A DNA stretch of 64,000 nt. Source: Aeromicrobium sp. (GTDB lineage Bacteria; Actinomycetota; Actinomycetes; Propionibacteriales; Nocardioidaceae). The notes below the pieces were generated by a model, which was not told where the DNA came from, searched no databases, and saw nothing but the letters and a program-made list of their open reading frames with translations. The position numbers were made by a program, and so were the translations under genes. This document shows positions 51,213 to 60,700 of the stretch, one piece after another. The DNA lies in NCBI RefSeq assembly GCF_023146395.1, contig NZ_JAGLCD010000001.1, forward strand, positions 124,001-188,000. Reading direction: 5' to 3'. Position 1 is the stretch's first letter. Every line of letters begins with the position of its first letter.

Positions 51213-52067
51213 ATGCCGCGCGAGAGTGGTTCTCCCCGGGTCGACGCCGAGAGCGACTTCCTGCGTGCCCGTCGCCAGCAGGTGCTGGCCGGTCTCGCGG
51301 CACGGGTGCGCGGCGCCACCGACGACGTCGTGCAGGCGATGTCCTTCGACGAGGTCGTCGAGGCGCTGGGTCGTCGCGGCGAGCGCTACGCCGGGACCCG
51401 TGTCATCCCGCTCGACGCCATCGTGGGCTCGGTCGACAAGGTCAAGGACTTCGACCGCCGGTTCCGCCCCACCTCGACCCGCAGCCGCGAGCGCTGGGAG
51501 CGTCTGGCGCGGGCCAGCCGCAAGGGGGAGGAGATCCCGCCGATCGAGGTCTACCAGGTCGGCGACTACTACTTCGTCCGCGACGGGCACCACCGGGTCT
51601 CGGTCGCGCACAGTCTCGGGGTGACGCTGATCGAGGCGCGCGTCACGGTGGTCGACACGCTCTTGACCCCGGTCGGGGTCGGTGCCCGCGACGAGCTGGA
51701 GCTCAAGCACTGGCGACGGCTCATGCTGGAGCGGGTTCCGTTCACGGGGGAGGCGCGCGCCGCCGTCGCGGTCGACCATCCCGTCCAGTACGGCGAGATC
51801 GCCGAGAACGTCGAGGCCTGGGCGACCCGGCGCATGCACGCCGAAGGGGCGTACATGGACCGGGAGACCATGGCCCGGCGCTGGTACGAGGAGGAGTACT
51901 GCCCCGTCGTGGAGCTCATCGAGGAGGCCGGGGTGCGCGGGCCCCACGAGCGCCCGACCGAGGCCTATCTGCGCATCGCCTGCGAGCGCTACACGTTGAT
52001 CCGCGACCACGAGTGGAGCGCCGAGATCATGGAGCAGGTCGGCAAGGGCAAGCGCCGCAAGCGGTAG
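51213..52067 (+). CDS. ParB/Srx-fold domain protein
   Basis: IPPIEVYQVGDYYFVRDGHHRVSVAHSLGV (ParB-N-like motif); no ParA neighbour in window. Confidence 0.75.
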   Translation: MPRESGSPRVDAESDFLRARRQQVLAGLAARVRGATDDVVQAMSFDEVVEALGRRGERYAGTRVIPLDAIVGSVDKVKDFDRRFRPTSTRSRERWERLARASRKGEEIPPIEVYQVGDYYFVRDGHHRVSVAHSLGVTLIEARVTVVDTLLTPVGVGARDELELKHWRRLMLERVPFTGEARAAVAVDHPVQYGEIAENVEAWATRRMHAEGAYMDRETMARRWYEEEYCPVVELIEEAGVRGPHERPTEAYLRIACERYTLIRDHEWSAEIMEQVGKGKRRKR

Positions 52068-52110
52068 GTCCACGCGACCCAGTGGTCCCCTGACGGCTCC
52101 CCGCGGAGGT

Positions 52111-52200
52111 GGGACCGAGTCTGAGGGGTTGTGGTTGCTGCGTGGTCGAATCTGAGGGGGTGAGGGTGCCCGAGCACCCTTAATCCCTCAGACTGCGTCC
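52111..52200 (+). repeat. Dispersed palindromic repeat, family B, copy 2
   Basis: Hairpin TCTGAGGGGGTGAGGGTGC-ccga-GCACCCTTAATCCCTCAGA (52151-52192) preceded by GGGACCGAGTCTGAGGGGTTGTGGTTGCTG; similar to reverse complement of 26391-26509. Confidence 0.8.
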
Positions 52201-52233
52201 ACCGGGCAGCCGGTGACGGAGGTCGTCAACGAT

Positions 52234-53397
52234 TCAGAGCCCGACGGTCAGGTTCTCCCCGCTCGACGGGTCGAACAGGTGCATCCGGTCGGTGTCGATG
52301 AACAGCCGCGTGTGCTCGCCGTCCTCGCCCGTGCTGGCTGCGTCCAGCGACACGACGAGCTGGGTGCGCAGCGAGTCGCCGTCGGCCTCACGGGCGAGCT
52401 CGCGGAGCTGGTCCTGCACCTGGGGCTCGGCCTCGTAGGGCACGTAGGCGTACTGCTGGTCGCCCAGCCACTCCCGCACATCGATCGTGGCCTCGAAGGT
52501 GCGGGCCGCGTCGACCGAGTCGTCGCCGATGACCGAGACGTCCTCGAAGTGCTCCGGTCGGATGCCGGCCATCAGGAGCCCCTTGCCCTCCGTGGCCTTC
52601 GCCTTCGGCGCCGGGAGCGGGAAGGTCCCGAACGGCAGGGTGACCTGGCCGTTCTCGACCGTGGCCGGCAGGAAGTTCATGGGGGGCGAGCCGATGAAGC
52701 CGGCGACGAAGAGGTTGGCCGGCTGCTCGTACAGCTCGCGCGGCGTGGCCAGCTGCTGCAGGATGCCGCGCTTCATGACCGCGACGCGGTCGCCGAGCGT
52801 CATGGCCTCGGTCTGGTCGTGCGTCACGTAGACCGTGGTGATGCCGAGCTTCTTCTGCAGGCGGGCGATCTCGGTGCGCATCTGGCCCCGCAGCTTCGCG
52901 TCGAGGTTCGAGAGCGGCTCGTCGAACAGGAAGGCGTCGGCCTGGCGGACGATCGCCCGTCCCATCGCCACGCGCTGGCGCTGACCACCCGACAGGTTGG
53001 CGGGCTTGCGTTCCAGGTGCTCGTCGAGGTCGAGGGTCTTGCTCGCCTCACGGACCTTCTCGTCGATCTCCTTCTCGGGCCGTTTCTGCAGGCGCAACGG
53101 GAAGGCGATGTTCTCGTAGACCGACAGGTGCGGGTAGAGCGCGTAGTTCTGGAAGACCATCGAGAGGTTCCGGTCGCGCGGCGCGAGGTCGTTGACCCGC
53201 TTGCCGCCGATCACCATGTCGCCGCCGGAGATGTCCTCCAGGCCGACGATCATCCGCAGCAGGGTCGACTTCCCGCACCCCGAGGGGCCGACGAGGATCA
53301 GGAACTCCCCGTCCGCGACGTCGATGCTGACGTCGTTGACGGCCGGGAACCCGTCGCCGTACTTCTTGACGATGTTCTTCATCTCGATGGTGGCCAT
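52234..53397 (-). CDS. Sugar ABC transporter ATP-binding protein (UgpC/MsmK-like)
   Basis: LVGPSGCGKSTLLRMIVGLEDISGG, NLSGGQRQRVAMGRAIVRQADAFLFDEPLSNLDAKLR. Confidence 0.95.
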   Translation of the reverse strand: MATIEMKNIVKKYGDGFPAVNDVSIDVADGEFLILVGPSGCGKSTLLRMIVGLEDISGGDMVIGGKRVNDLAPRDRNLSMVFQNYALYPHLSVYENIAFPLRLQKRPEKEIDEKVREASKTLDLDEHLERKPANLSGGQRQRVAMGRAIVRQADAFLFDEPLSNLDAKLRGQMRTEIARLQKKLGITTVYVTHDQTEAMTLGDRVAVMKRGILQQLATPRELYEQPANLFVAGFIGSPPMNFLPATVENGQVTLPFGTFPLPAPKAKATEGKGLLMAGIRPEHFEDVSVIGDDSVDAARTFEATIDVREWLGDQQYAYVPYEAEPQVQDQLRELAREADGDSLRTQLVVSLDAASTGEDGEHTRLFIDTDRMHLFDPSSGENLTVGL

Positions 53398-53400
53398 GGA

Positions 53401-54270
53401 TCAACCCTTCACTGCGCCGGCGGTCAGGCCGGCGACGATCTTGCGCTGGAAGAACAGGACGAGGATGACGATCGGGACCGTGGCGACCACGGCACCGGCC
53501 GCCAGGAGCGACGCGGGCCGGTTGAACGGGTCGTTGCCCACGAAGAACGACAGGGACGCCGGAATCGGGCGGGCTGCCTCGGTCGAGGTCAGCGAGATGC
53601 CGAACACGAAGTCGTTCCACGCGAAGAAGAACGTCAGGATCGCGGCCGTGAAGACCCCCGGCGCCGCGAGCGGCACGATGACCTTGCGGAACGCCTGCCA
53701 CTGGGTCGCCCCGTCGACCTGGGCCGCCTGCTCCATCTCCCACGGGATCTCGCGGAAGAACGCCGACAGGGTCCAGATCGCGAGCGGGAGGGTGAAGGAC
53801 ATGTACGGGATGATCAGCCCGGGCCAGGTGTCGTAGAGCCCGATCGTGCGCCACATGTCGAACAGGGGTCCCACGAGGGAGACGACCGGGAACATCGCGA
53901 TCACGAGCGCCGTCGTGAGCACGAACTTCTTGCCCTTGAAGTCCAGCCGGGCGATCGCGTAGGCGGCGAGCGTGGCGATCGCGACCGACAGGATCGTCGC
54001 GATCAGCGAGATCCCGATCGAGTTGAGGATCGACCTGCGGAACTGCGCGTACTGGTCGTCGAACAGCAGGTCGCGGTAGTTGTCCCAGCCGGCCCCGCCG
54101 CCGCTGGAGGGGAAGAAGCCGGGGCTGCCGTTCGTGACGGCGGCCTGCGACTTGAACGACAGCGAGATGATCCACACGACCGGCAGCAGGCACCAGCCGA
54201 GCACGAGCGCGACGCCGAGCACCATGCCACCGCGCTGCACGCGGTCCTTGTTCTTGCCCGTCAGTGCCAT
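53401..54270 (-). CDS. Carbohydrate ABC transporter permease (MalG type)
   Basis: EAA-like loop EMEQAAQVDGATQWQAFRKVIVPLAAPGVFTAAIL. Confidence 0.94.
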   Translation of the reverse strand: MALTGKNKDRVQRGGMVLGVALVLGWCLLPVVWIISLSFKSQAAVTNGSPGFFPSSGGGAGWDNYRDLLFDDQYAQFRRSILNSIGISLIATILSVAIATLAAYAIARLDFKGKKFVLTTALVIAMFPVVSLVGPLFDMWRTIGLYDTWPGLIIPYMSFTLPLAIWTLSAFFREIPWEMEQAAQVDGATQWQAFRKVIVPLAAPGVFTAAILTFFFAWNDFVFGISLTSTEAARPIPASLSFFVGNDPFNRPASLLAAGAVVATVPIVILVLFFQRKIVAGLTAGAVKG

Positions 54271-54271
54271 G

Positions 54272-55219
54272 TCAGCTCTCCTGCCTGGCGTCGGCGAGAT
54301 TGACTCGGAAGACCTTCACGATCACGAAGGCCACGACCAGCACGGACAGGAACAGCAGCACCGAGAGGGCCGAGCCGATGCCCAGCTGGAACTGCTCGAT
54401 GACCTGGCGGTACGTGAGGAACGAGATCGACTCGGTGCCGTTGGCGCCGGCGGTCATGACGAAGATGTTGTCGAAGATGCGGTAGGCGTCGAGGGCGCGG
54501 AACAGGACCGCGACCATGATGGCTGCCTTCATGTTCGGCAGGATCACCTTGTACAGCCGCTGGAACCACGTGGCGCCGTCGACCTTGGCCGCCTCGATCA
54601 TGTCCTCCGAGACCTGCGCCAGTCCGGCGAGCAGCAGCAGCGACATGAAGGGCGTCGTCTTCCAGATCTCCGACGCCATGATCGCGATCATCGAGGAGTC
54701 GTACTGGGCGAACCAGTTGAAGTCGTCGCCGATGAACGGCAACCAGCCGTTGACGAAGCCGTTGCTGTTGGAGAAGGCGAACTGCCACGCGAAGCCCGAG
54801 ACGACCGTGATGACGCCGTAGGGGATCAGGATGGAGGTCCTGACCAGGCCGCGGGCGAAGATCAGCCGGTGCATCACGAGGGCGAAGGCGAAGCCGATCA
54901 CGAGCTCGAAGAACACCGTGACGAGCATGATCATCACGGTGTTGCCCGTGTCGCGCCAGAACAGCTCGTCGCTCAGGGCGGTCCAGTAGTTCGACAGGCC
55001 GACGAACTCGCGATCGTCCGGGGCGGTCAGCGAGTAGCTGAACAGGGAGAGGTACAGCGCCCGCAGCATCGGGAACGCCGTGACGAACAGCATCAGCACG
55101 ATCGCCGGTGCGACGAGCTTGCGGGCCAGGGAGTTCTCGGTGCGTTCCCGGTCGGTCACGGCCGCCTTGCGCCGGGGTTCCTGGGAACGTGATGCCTTGG
55201 GCGCGGTCGTGGTGCTCAC
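54272..55219 (-). CDS. Carbohydrate ABC transporter permease (MalF type)
   Basis: GTG at 55219; EAA-like loop DMIEAAKVDGATWFQRLYKVILPNMKAAIMV; the ORF-track extension upstream overlaps the solute-binding gene and is not coding. Confidence 0.93.
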   Translation of the reverse strand: MSTTTAPKASRSQEPRRKAAVTDRERTENSLARKLVAPAIVLMLFVTAFPMLRALYLSLFSYSLTAPDDREFVGLSNYWTALSDELFWRDTGNTVMIMLVTVFFELVIGFAFALVMHRLIFARGLVRTSILIPYGVITVVSGFAWQFAFSNSNGFVNGWLPFIGDDFNWFAQYDSSMIAIMASEIWKTTPFMSLLLLAGLAQVSEDMIEAAKVDGATWFQRLYKVILPNMKAAIMVAVLFRALDAYRIFDNIFVMTAGANGTESISFLTYRQVIEQFQLGIGSALSVLLFLSVLVVAFVIVKVFRVNLADARQES

Positions 55220-56538
55220 AGCAGTGCCTCCCCGCTCAGGATCTGCCGGAGGAACTCGGCGGACCGCTTCGGCGTCGTGTTCGGGTCGACCGAGGTCGGC
55301 GGGTGCCAACGCGACTGGATCGCGCTGGAGATCTGGCTGTAGTACGCGCTCTTGGGGCGCGGGCCGCCGGTGTCGACGCTGTCGCGCCAGAGCTCCAGCA
55401 GGTCGGCCGGGTAGGCCTCCTTCAGGGCGTCGGAGTCGTAGACCGACTGCCGCGACGGCATGAGTCCCTCGTTGACCGCGAGCTGGGTCTGCGCCTCCGA
55501 GCTCGTGATGCAGACCGCGGCCTCCTGGGCGAAGTCGACGTTGTCGGAGAAGGCGCCGACACCGATCGTGATGCCGCCGATGGGCGGCGCGGAGTCCTCG
55601 CCGGCGACGGTCTGGGGGTACCGCGCCCAGCCGAGGTCGTCGAGGGCGGCCTCGTCGGGTGGACCGCCGGCCTCGCCGACCGCGCCGGCGTAGTTCTGGT
55701 AGACGAAGGTCCAGTTGGTCATGAACTCGCCGGGCCCGTCGTCGGGGTACATCTGGCCGAGGCTCGTGCCCTCGTTCGAGGTCGTGAAGTCGGGTTGCGC
55801 GGCGCCGGAGTCCGCGAGCTTCTGGATCACGGCCGCGGCCGCCTTGCCGGCGTCGGAGTCGATCGTGACCTTCGCGTCGCGACCGTCCTCGACCGTGTCG
55901 GGGTCCAGGATGTTGCCGCCCGCGCCCTGGATCAGGGCGTTGATCCAGACCACGTAGGCCTCGTACTTGTTGGCCTGGACGCCGACCGTGGCGTCCTGCG
56001 ACGCAGCGGCGTCGATGACCTCGCCCCACGTGACGGGCTGGTTCATGTCGAGGCCGGCCGCCTCGGCGAGGGACTTGCGGTACCAGAGCACCTGCGTGTT
56101 GGACCACTGCGGGGCGGCGACGACCTGGTCGTCCCACTGCACGGTCTGCGCAGCGCCCTCGAGCACGTCGTCGTCGAGGACCTCGTCGGCCAGGTCGCCG
56201 GTGAAGGGCTCGAGCCAGCCGGCGCTCGCGAACTCCGGGACGAAGACCGGGTCGAGGCTCATCAGGTCGGTCGAGCTGTCGCCGGCCGCGAGGCGACGGG
56301 CGAGCTGCGTGCGCTGGTCCGTCGCGCTGGCGGGGAGCAGCTGGATCTCGATGTCGTAGTCGTCGGTGCTGCAGTCCTCGGCGAGCTGGTTCAGCGTGTC
56401 CTGACCGTCGGGGTTGATGTACCAGTTCAGCGTGGGCTTGCCGTCACCACCGCCGCAGGCCGTGAGCAGCGTCCCGGCGAGCACGAGGCTCGTCGCCACC
56501 GCGAGCTGTCGAGGCCCTGCCGTCGGCCGCACCCTCAT
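55216..56538 (-). CDS. Extracellular solute-binding lipoprotein
   Basis: Start at 56538; lipobox LAGTLLTACGG; SBP_bac-like. Confidence 0.93.
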   Translation of the reverse strand: MRVRPTAGPRQLAVATSLVLAGTLLTACGGGDGKPTLNWYINPDGQDTLNQLAEDCSTDDYDIEIQLLPASATDQRTQLARRLAAGDSSTDLMSLDPVFVPEFASAGWLEPFTGDLADEVLDDDVLEGAAQTVQWDDQVVAAPQWSNTQVLWYRKSLAEAAGLDMNQPVTWGEVIDAAASQDATVGVQANKYEAYVVWINALIQGAGGNILDPDTVEDGRDAKVTIDSDAGKAAAAVIQKLADSGAAQPDFTTSNEGTSLGQMYPDDGPGEFMTNWTFVYQNYAGAVGEAGGPPDEAALDDLGWARYPQTVAGEDSAPPIGGITIGVGAFSDNVDFAQEAAVCITSSEAQTQLAVNEGLMPSRQSVYDSDALKEAYPADLLELWRDSVDTGGPRPKSAYYSQISSAIQSRWHPPTSVDPNTTPKRSAEFLRQILSGEALL

Positions 56539-56637
56539 CGGACCTCCCCGGATTCGCCACGGGAACGTGCTCCCCGTCACAGTCCTCGCACGGTATGCCT
56601 GTCGGCCGGTCGTCGCAACAGCGGGATCGGCGAGCGC

Positions 56638-58341
56638 TCAGGCGGGCACGAACCAGACGGTCGTGTCGACCGGCAGCGCCGAGTCCGGCAGGGGGCCGGA
56701 CGCGGCCAGCACCCGTGAGCCGGGCGGGATCGGCACGGGCTCGGTTCCCAGGTTGGTCAGGACGGCGGTCGCGCCGGCGTCGCCGGTGACCTCGAACGCG
56801 AGGACGTCGGCGGGCGCGACGTCGGCCCAGGTCAGCTCGCCGCGGCCGAGCCCGCGGTCGCGGCGCACCCGCAGCAGCGTGCGGTACAGCTCGAGCGTCG
56901 AGCCGTCGACGCCGTCCTGGCGGTCGACCGCCAGGTCCCGATAGCTCTGCGGCTGTGGGAGCCACGTGGCGTCGGTGGGGCCGAAGCCGAACGAGGGTCG
57001 GTCGGCCTCCCACGGCACCGGGACGCGGCATCCGTCGCGGCCGGGGGAGGTGTGGTTCGAGCGCTCCCAGGTCGGGTCCTGGCGCGCCTCGTCGGGCAGG
57101 AGCGTCGCCTCCGGCAGCCCGAGCTCCTCGCCCTGGTACAGGTAGGCCGAGCCCGGCAGGGCCAACATCAGCGCCGTGGCGGCCCGGGCGCGCCGCAGCC
57201 CGAGTGCCGGGTCGGGCTGGGGGTCGTCGGGGCCGATGCCCTCCGACCTCGTGCGTCCCGCCTGGGGCGGGTACCCGAGCCGGCTGGCGTGGCGGACGAC
57301 GTCGTGATTGGACAGCACCCAGGTCTGGGGGGCGCCGACCGCAGCGACGCTCGTGAGGCCCTCGTCGATCGAGATTCGCAGCTCACTCGCGATCCACGGC
57401 GTCATGAGGAAGGAGAAGTTGAACGACTGGTGCAGCTCGTCGGGACGGACGTAGTGCGCCAGGGAGTCGATCGGCAGGACCCAGGCCTCGGCGCAGAGGA
57501 TCCGGTCCCGGTCGGCCCCCGGCACGGCGTACTCGTCGACCAGGCGTCGCCAGGCGCGGTAGATCTCGTGGACGCCGGGCTGGTCGAACATCGGCTGGAG
57601 GGCCGTGGCCTGCGTCGCGGGGTCGAAGTTCTCGGGACCGTCCGGCAGGCCGTCGGCCTTGACGAGCCCGTGGGCGACGTCGATCCGGAATCCGTCGACG
57701 TCGCGGTCGAGCCAGAACCGCAGGACCGACTCCAGCTCGTCCCCGACCTCGGGGTTGGTCCAGTCGAGGTCCGGCTGGCTGGCGTCGAACAGGTGCAGGT
57801 ACCACTGCCCCGGCGAGCCGTCCGGGCTCGTGGTGCGAGACCAGGCCGGGCCGCCGAACATGCTCTGCCAGTTGTTGGGCGGCAGCTCGCCGGCGTCGCC
57901 GCGCCCGTCGCGGAACAAGTACCGGGCGCGTGCGGCGCTGCCCGGTTCGGACGCGAGGGCCTCACGGAACCACGCGTGCTCGTCGGAGGTGTGGTTGGGC
58001 ACGACGTCGACGATGACCCGCAGCCCCAGGTCGTGCGCCCGGGCGACGAGAGCGTCCGCGTCGGCGAGCGTGCCGAAGATCGGGTCGACGTCGCGAAAGT
58101 CCGCGACGTCGTATCCCGCGTCGCGCTGCGGGGAGGTGTAGAACGGCGAGAGCCACACCGCGTCGACGCCGAGCGCGACGAGGTGCTCCAGGCGCGAGGT
58201 GATGCCGGGCAGATCACCGATGCCGTCGCCGTCGGAGTCCGCCCACGACCGCGGGTAGACCTGGTAGATCACGGCGTCACGCCACCAGGCCCGGTCGTCG
58301 CGGGTCGTGCCGGACTGGTCCCCAGATGGCGTCCCGAGCAT
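56638..58341 (-). CDS. GH13 alpha-glucosidase
   Basis: WWRDAVIYQVYPRSWADSDGDGIGDLPGITSRLEHLVALGVDAVWLSPFYTSPQRDAGYDVADF; DGFRIDVAHGLVK. Confidence 0.94.
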   Translation of the reverse strand: MLGTPSGDQSGTTRDDRAWWRDAVIYQVYPRSWADSDGDGIGDLPGITSRLEHLVALGVDAVWLSPFYTSPQRDAGYDVADFRDVDPIFGTLADADALVARAHDLGLRVIVDVVPNHTSDEHAWFREALASEPGSAARARYLFRDGRGDAGELPPNNWQSMFGGPAWSRTTSPDGSPGQWYLHLFDASQPDLDWTNPEVGDELESVLRFWLDRDVDGFRIDVAHGLVKADGLPDGPENFDPATQATALQPMFDQPGVHEIYRAWRRLVDEYAVPGADRDRILCAEAWVLPIDSLAHYVRPDELHQSFNFSFLMTPWIASELRISIDEGLTSVAAVGAPQTWVLSNHDVVRHASRLGYPPQAGRTRSEGIGPDDPQPDPALGLRRARAATALMLALPGSAYLYQGEELGLPEATLLPDEARQDPTWERSNHTSPGRDGCRVPVPWEADRPSFGFGPTDATWLPQPQSYRDLAVDRQDGVDGSTLELYRTLLRVRRDRGLGRGELTWADVAPADVLAFEVTGDAGATAVLTNLGTEPVPIPPGSRVLAASGPLPDSALPVDTTVWFVPA

Positions 58342-58359
58342 GGGCGCTACGTTACGGTC

Positions 58360-58767
58360 ATGGCTCAGCGCACGCTCGTCCTCATCAAGCCCGACGCCGT
58401 CCGCCGCGGACTCGTGGGGGAGATCCTCCGGCGCTACGAGGCCAAGGGCCTCACGATCGTGGCGATGGAGCACCGCGCGATCGACGCGCAGATGGCCGAC
58501 GCCCACTACGCCGAGCACGTCGAGCAGCCCTGGTACCCGCCGCTGCGGGAGTTCGCGGTGTCCGGCCCGCTCGTCTCGCTCGTGCTCGAGGGCGACGAGG
58601 CCATCGCGGTGGTCCGGCTGCTCAACGGCAAGACCGACGGACGCGTGGCCGATCCGGGCACGATCCGCGGCGATCTCTCGCTCTCGAACCGGGAGAACCT
58701 CGTGCACGCGTCCGACTCTGAGGAGTCGGCCGCTCGCGAGATCGGGCTCTGGTTCCCCCAGCTCTGA
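58360..58767 (+). CDS. ndk: Nucleoside-diphosphate kinase
   Basis: AQRTLVLIKPDAVRRGLVGEILRRYEAKGLTIVAME; NLVHASDSEESAAREI. Confidence 0.97.
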   Translation: MAQRTLVLIKPDAVRRGLVGEILRRYEAKGLTIVAMEHRAIDAQMADAHYAEHVEQPWYPPLREFAVSGPLVSLVLEGDEAIAVVRLLNGKTDGRVADPGTIRGDLSLSNRENLVHASDSEESAAREIGLWFPQL

Positions 58768-58788
58768 GGTGATCGTCGCGCGCCCGGC

Positions 58789-59979
58789 TCACCTCCGGGT
58801 CGCGGCGGCGATCGTCGCGCCCGCGACCGCCATGGCGCCGGCCCCGACGAGAAGACTCGTCGAGGACGACGTGTGCTCCGCCAGGACGCCCAGCAGGACG
58901 CCGGCGGCCGATGCCGACCCGAGGAACGCCATCGACGTGATCGACAGGGCGGTGCCGCGGTGGGCGTCGTCGACCCGCTCGTGCACCAGGGAGTTGTAGG
59001 TCGACCCGAATCCGGTGTGCACGAGGTAGCCGAGCCAGAATCCGGCCACCAGCAGCGCCGGACCCGTGGCGAGCGACATCGCCAGCAGCCCGACTCCCTC
59101 GATCGCGACCAGGGCGACGGCCACGCCCCGCGGACGACGTCGGCGCAGGATCCGGCTCACGACGGCCGAGCCCACCGACGCGAAGCCCCAGGCCGCCGCC
59201 GCGACGACGCCCATCTGGGCCGCGGCCTGGGCCCGGTCGCCGCTCAGCTCCGCGAGGCGGACCGGCATGAAGGTCTCGAGCGCGACGACGCCGACCGCGA
59301 CGATCGTCATCGCGACGGCGAGTCCGCGCAGCCCGGGGCGGGCGACGGTCGCGACCCCGCCTCGCAGGGCCTCGGCCCACACGGCCCCGGTCGACGCCCC
59401 GCGCGGGGGAGCCGGGTCCATGAGCCAGGCGGCGGCTGCTCCCTGGACCAGGACGACCACGATCGCCACGCCGAAGGGCACCGCAAGCGTGACGGAGGTC
59501 GACCACGGCGCGACCGAGAGCAGCGCCGCCGTCGCGAGCGAGCCGGTGGCGATGCCGGCGCTGATGACGCTTCCGGCCCGCGCCAGCCCGGAGGGCACCT
59601 CGTGAGCCGCGCCACGGGCATGCTCGGCGTCGACGAACCACGCCTCCAGGGGGCCGCTGTCGAGGGCGCGGAACACTCCGGTGACGGCCCACGCGAGGGC
59701 GAAGGTCGCGACGGAGTCGGCCACGAGCACCAGGGCGTAGGCGGTTGCTGCGGCGGCCACGGACGCGAGCAGGACCGGGCGCCGGCCCCACGCGTCGGTC
59801 AGGGCGCCGCTCGGCACCTCCAGTAGCAGCACGACGACGCCCTGCGCGGCCATCGCGACGCCCAGCTCGGCCAGGGTCAGGCCCCGTTCCAGGGGCAGGA
59901 GGGCGGCTACGGGGATGATCAGGCCCGTCGCGAACCAGCGCAGGGCCAGGAGCGTCAGGTACCGGTGCGTGAGCGTCAT
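58789..59979 (-). CDS. MFS transporter
   Basis: 396 aa hydrophobic; GALTDAWGRRPVLLASVAAAATAY. Confidence 0.9.
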   Translation of the reverse strand: MTLTHRYLTLLALRWFATGLIIPVAALLPLERGLTLAELGVAMAAQGVVVLLLEVPSGALTDAWGRRPVLLASVAAAATAYALVLVADSVATFALAWAVTGVFRALDSGPLEAWFVDAEHARGAAHEVPSGLARAGSVISAGIATGSLATAALLSVAPWSTSVTLAVPFGVAIVVVLVQGAAAAWLMDPAPPRGASTGAVWAEALRGGVATVARPGLRGLAVAMTIVAVGVVALETFMPVRLAELSGDRAQAAAQMGVVAAAAWGFASVGSAVVSRILRRRRPRGVAVALVAIEGVGLLAMSLATGPALLVAGFWLGYLVHTGFGSTYNSLVHERVDDAHRGTALSITSMAFLGSASAAGVLLGVLAEHTSSSTSLLVGAGAMAVAGATIAAATRR

Positions 59980-60503
59980 GGGGCGCCCGGGAGCGCAAGC
60001 ACGTGGAGCGCCACGAGGCGCTCGCCCCGGTGGTCGAGGTACTCGTGCACGACCTCGCTCAGACGTCCCACGAGCTCGGTCAGCTGGTCGTCGTCGAGGC
60101 GCAGGAGGTAGTCGGAGTGTCCGAGGTCGGGGTGCTCGTCGGACTTGACGGTGTCGAGCGCTGCGAGCTGGTGGGCGAGGTGCTCCTGCTGCACTCCGCG
60201 GACGACCGCCATCGCGGCGCGCCCCTCAGCGGTGTTCGACAGCGACGCGGGCAGCTCGGTGAGCTGGGCCGTGGCGCGCCATCGCCGCTCGCGGGCGTCG
60301 CGGGCCACGTCGTCGGTCACGAAGCCGTACCGCTCGAGCTGGCGCAGGTGGTACGACAGCGACCCGCTCGACTCGCCGAGCGCGCGGGCCAGCTCGCTCG
60401 CGGTCGACGGACCGGTACGGCGCAGCTCGGCGAGCGCGGTGATCCGGAGGGGATGGGCCAGGGCCTTGAGGGTGTCGACTCCGTCGACCACGCGGGTGCG
60501 CAT
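59976..60503 (-). CDS. ArsR-family winged-helix regulator
   Basis: TLKALAHPLRITALAELRRTGPSTASELARALGESSGSLSYHLRQLERYGFV; start ATG at 60503; overlaps MFS gene. Confidence 0.9.
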   Translation of the reverse strand: MRTRVVDGVDTLKALAHPLRITALAELRRTGPSTASELARALGESSGSLSYHLRQLERYGFVTDDVARDARERRWRATAQLTELPASLSNTAEGRAAMAVVRGVQQEHLAHQLAALDTVKSDEHPDLGHSDYLLRLDDDQLTELVGRLSEVVHEYLDHRGERLVALHVLALPGAP

Positions 60504-60506
60504 TCC

Positions 60507-60538
60507 GCAAAGATATCTTTGCAAAGTGGCGGAGGCAA
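60507..60538 (-). promoter_or_regulatory. ArsR promoter/operator with perfect 16-bp palindrome GCAAAGATATCTTTGC
   Basis: Palindrome 60507-60522; minus-strand TTGCCT-N17-TATCTT (60538-60533 and 60515-60510), start codon 6 nt after -10. Confidence 0.7.
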
Positions 60539-60700
60539 TCATGCCGAGGGTGGGCACCTACGCTCGGGGCATGACCGAGGAACGGGCGCGCGCGGCCCTC
60601 GAGGTCCTCGTCCGACGTCGTCCGCGTGCTCGACGCTCAGGTCGCCGACGTCACGGAACCGACTGCCTCTGATCCCTCGGGGTGAGGTGGGCCGCGGCAC

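Noticed and set aside
52213-54303. 696-aa plus-strand ORF
   Set aside because: Antisense shadow of ABC transporter genes.
56561-56574. GGGAACGTGCTCCC as a LacI-type operator for the sugar ABC operon
   Set aside because: Imperfect symmetry and single occurrence; no LacI gene in the window, so not supported beyond suggestion.
57052-58767. 571-aa plus-strand ORF
   Set aside because: Upstream part is antisense to GH13; only the C-terminal 135 aa (ndk) are real.
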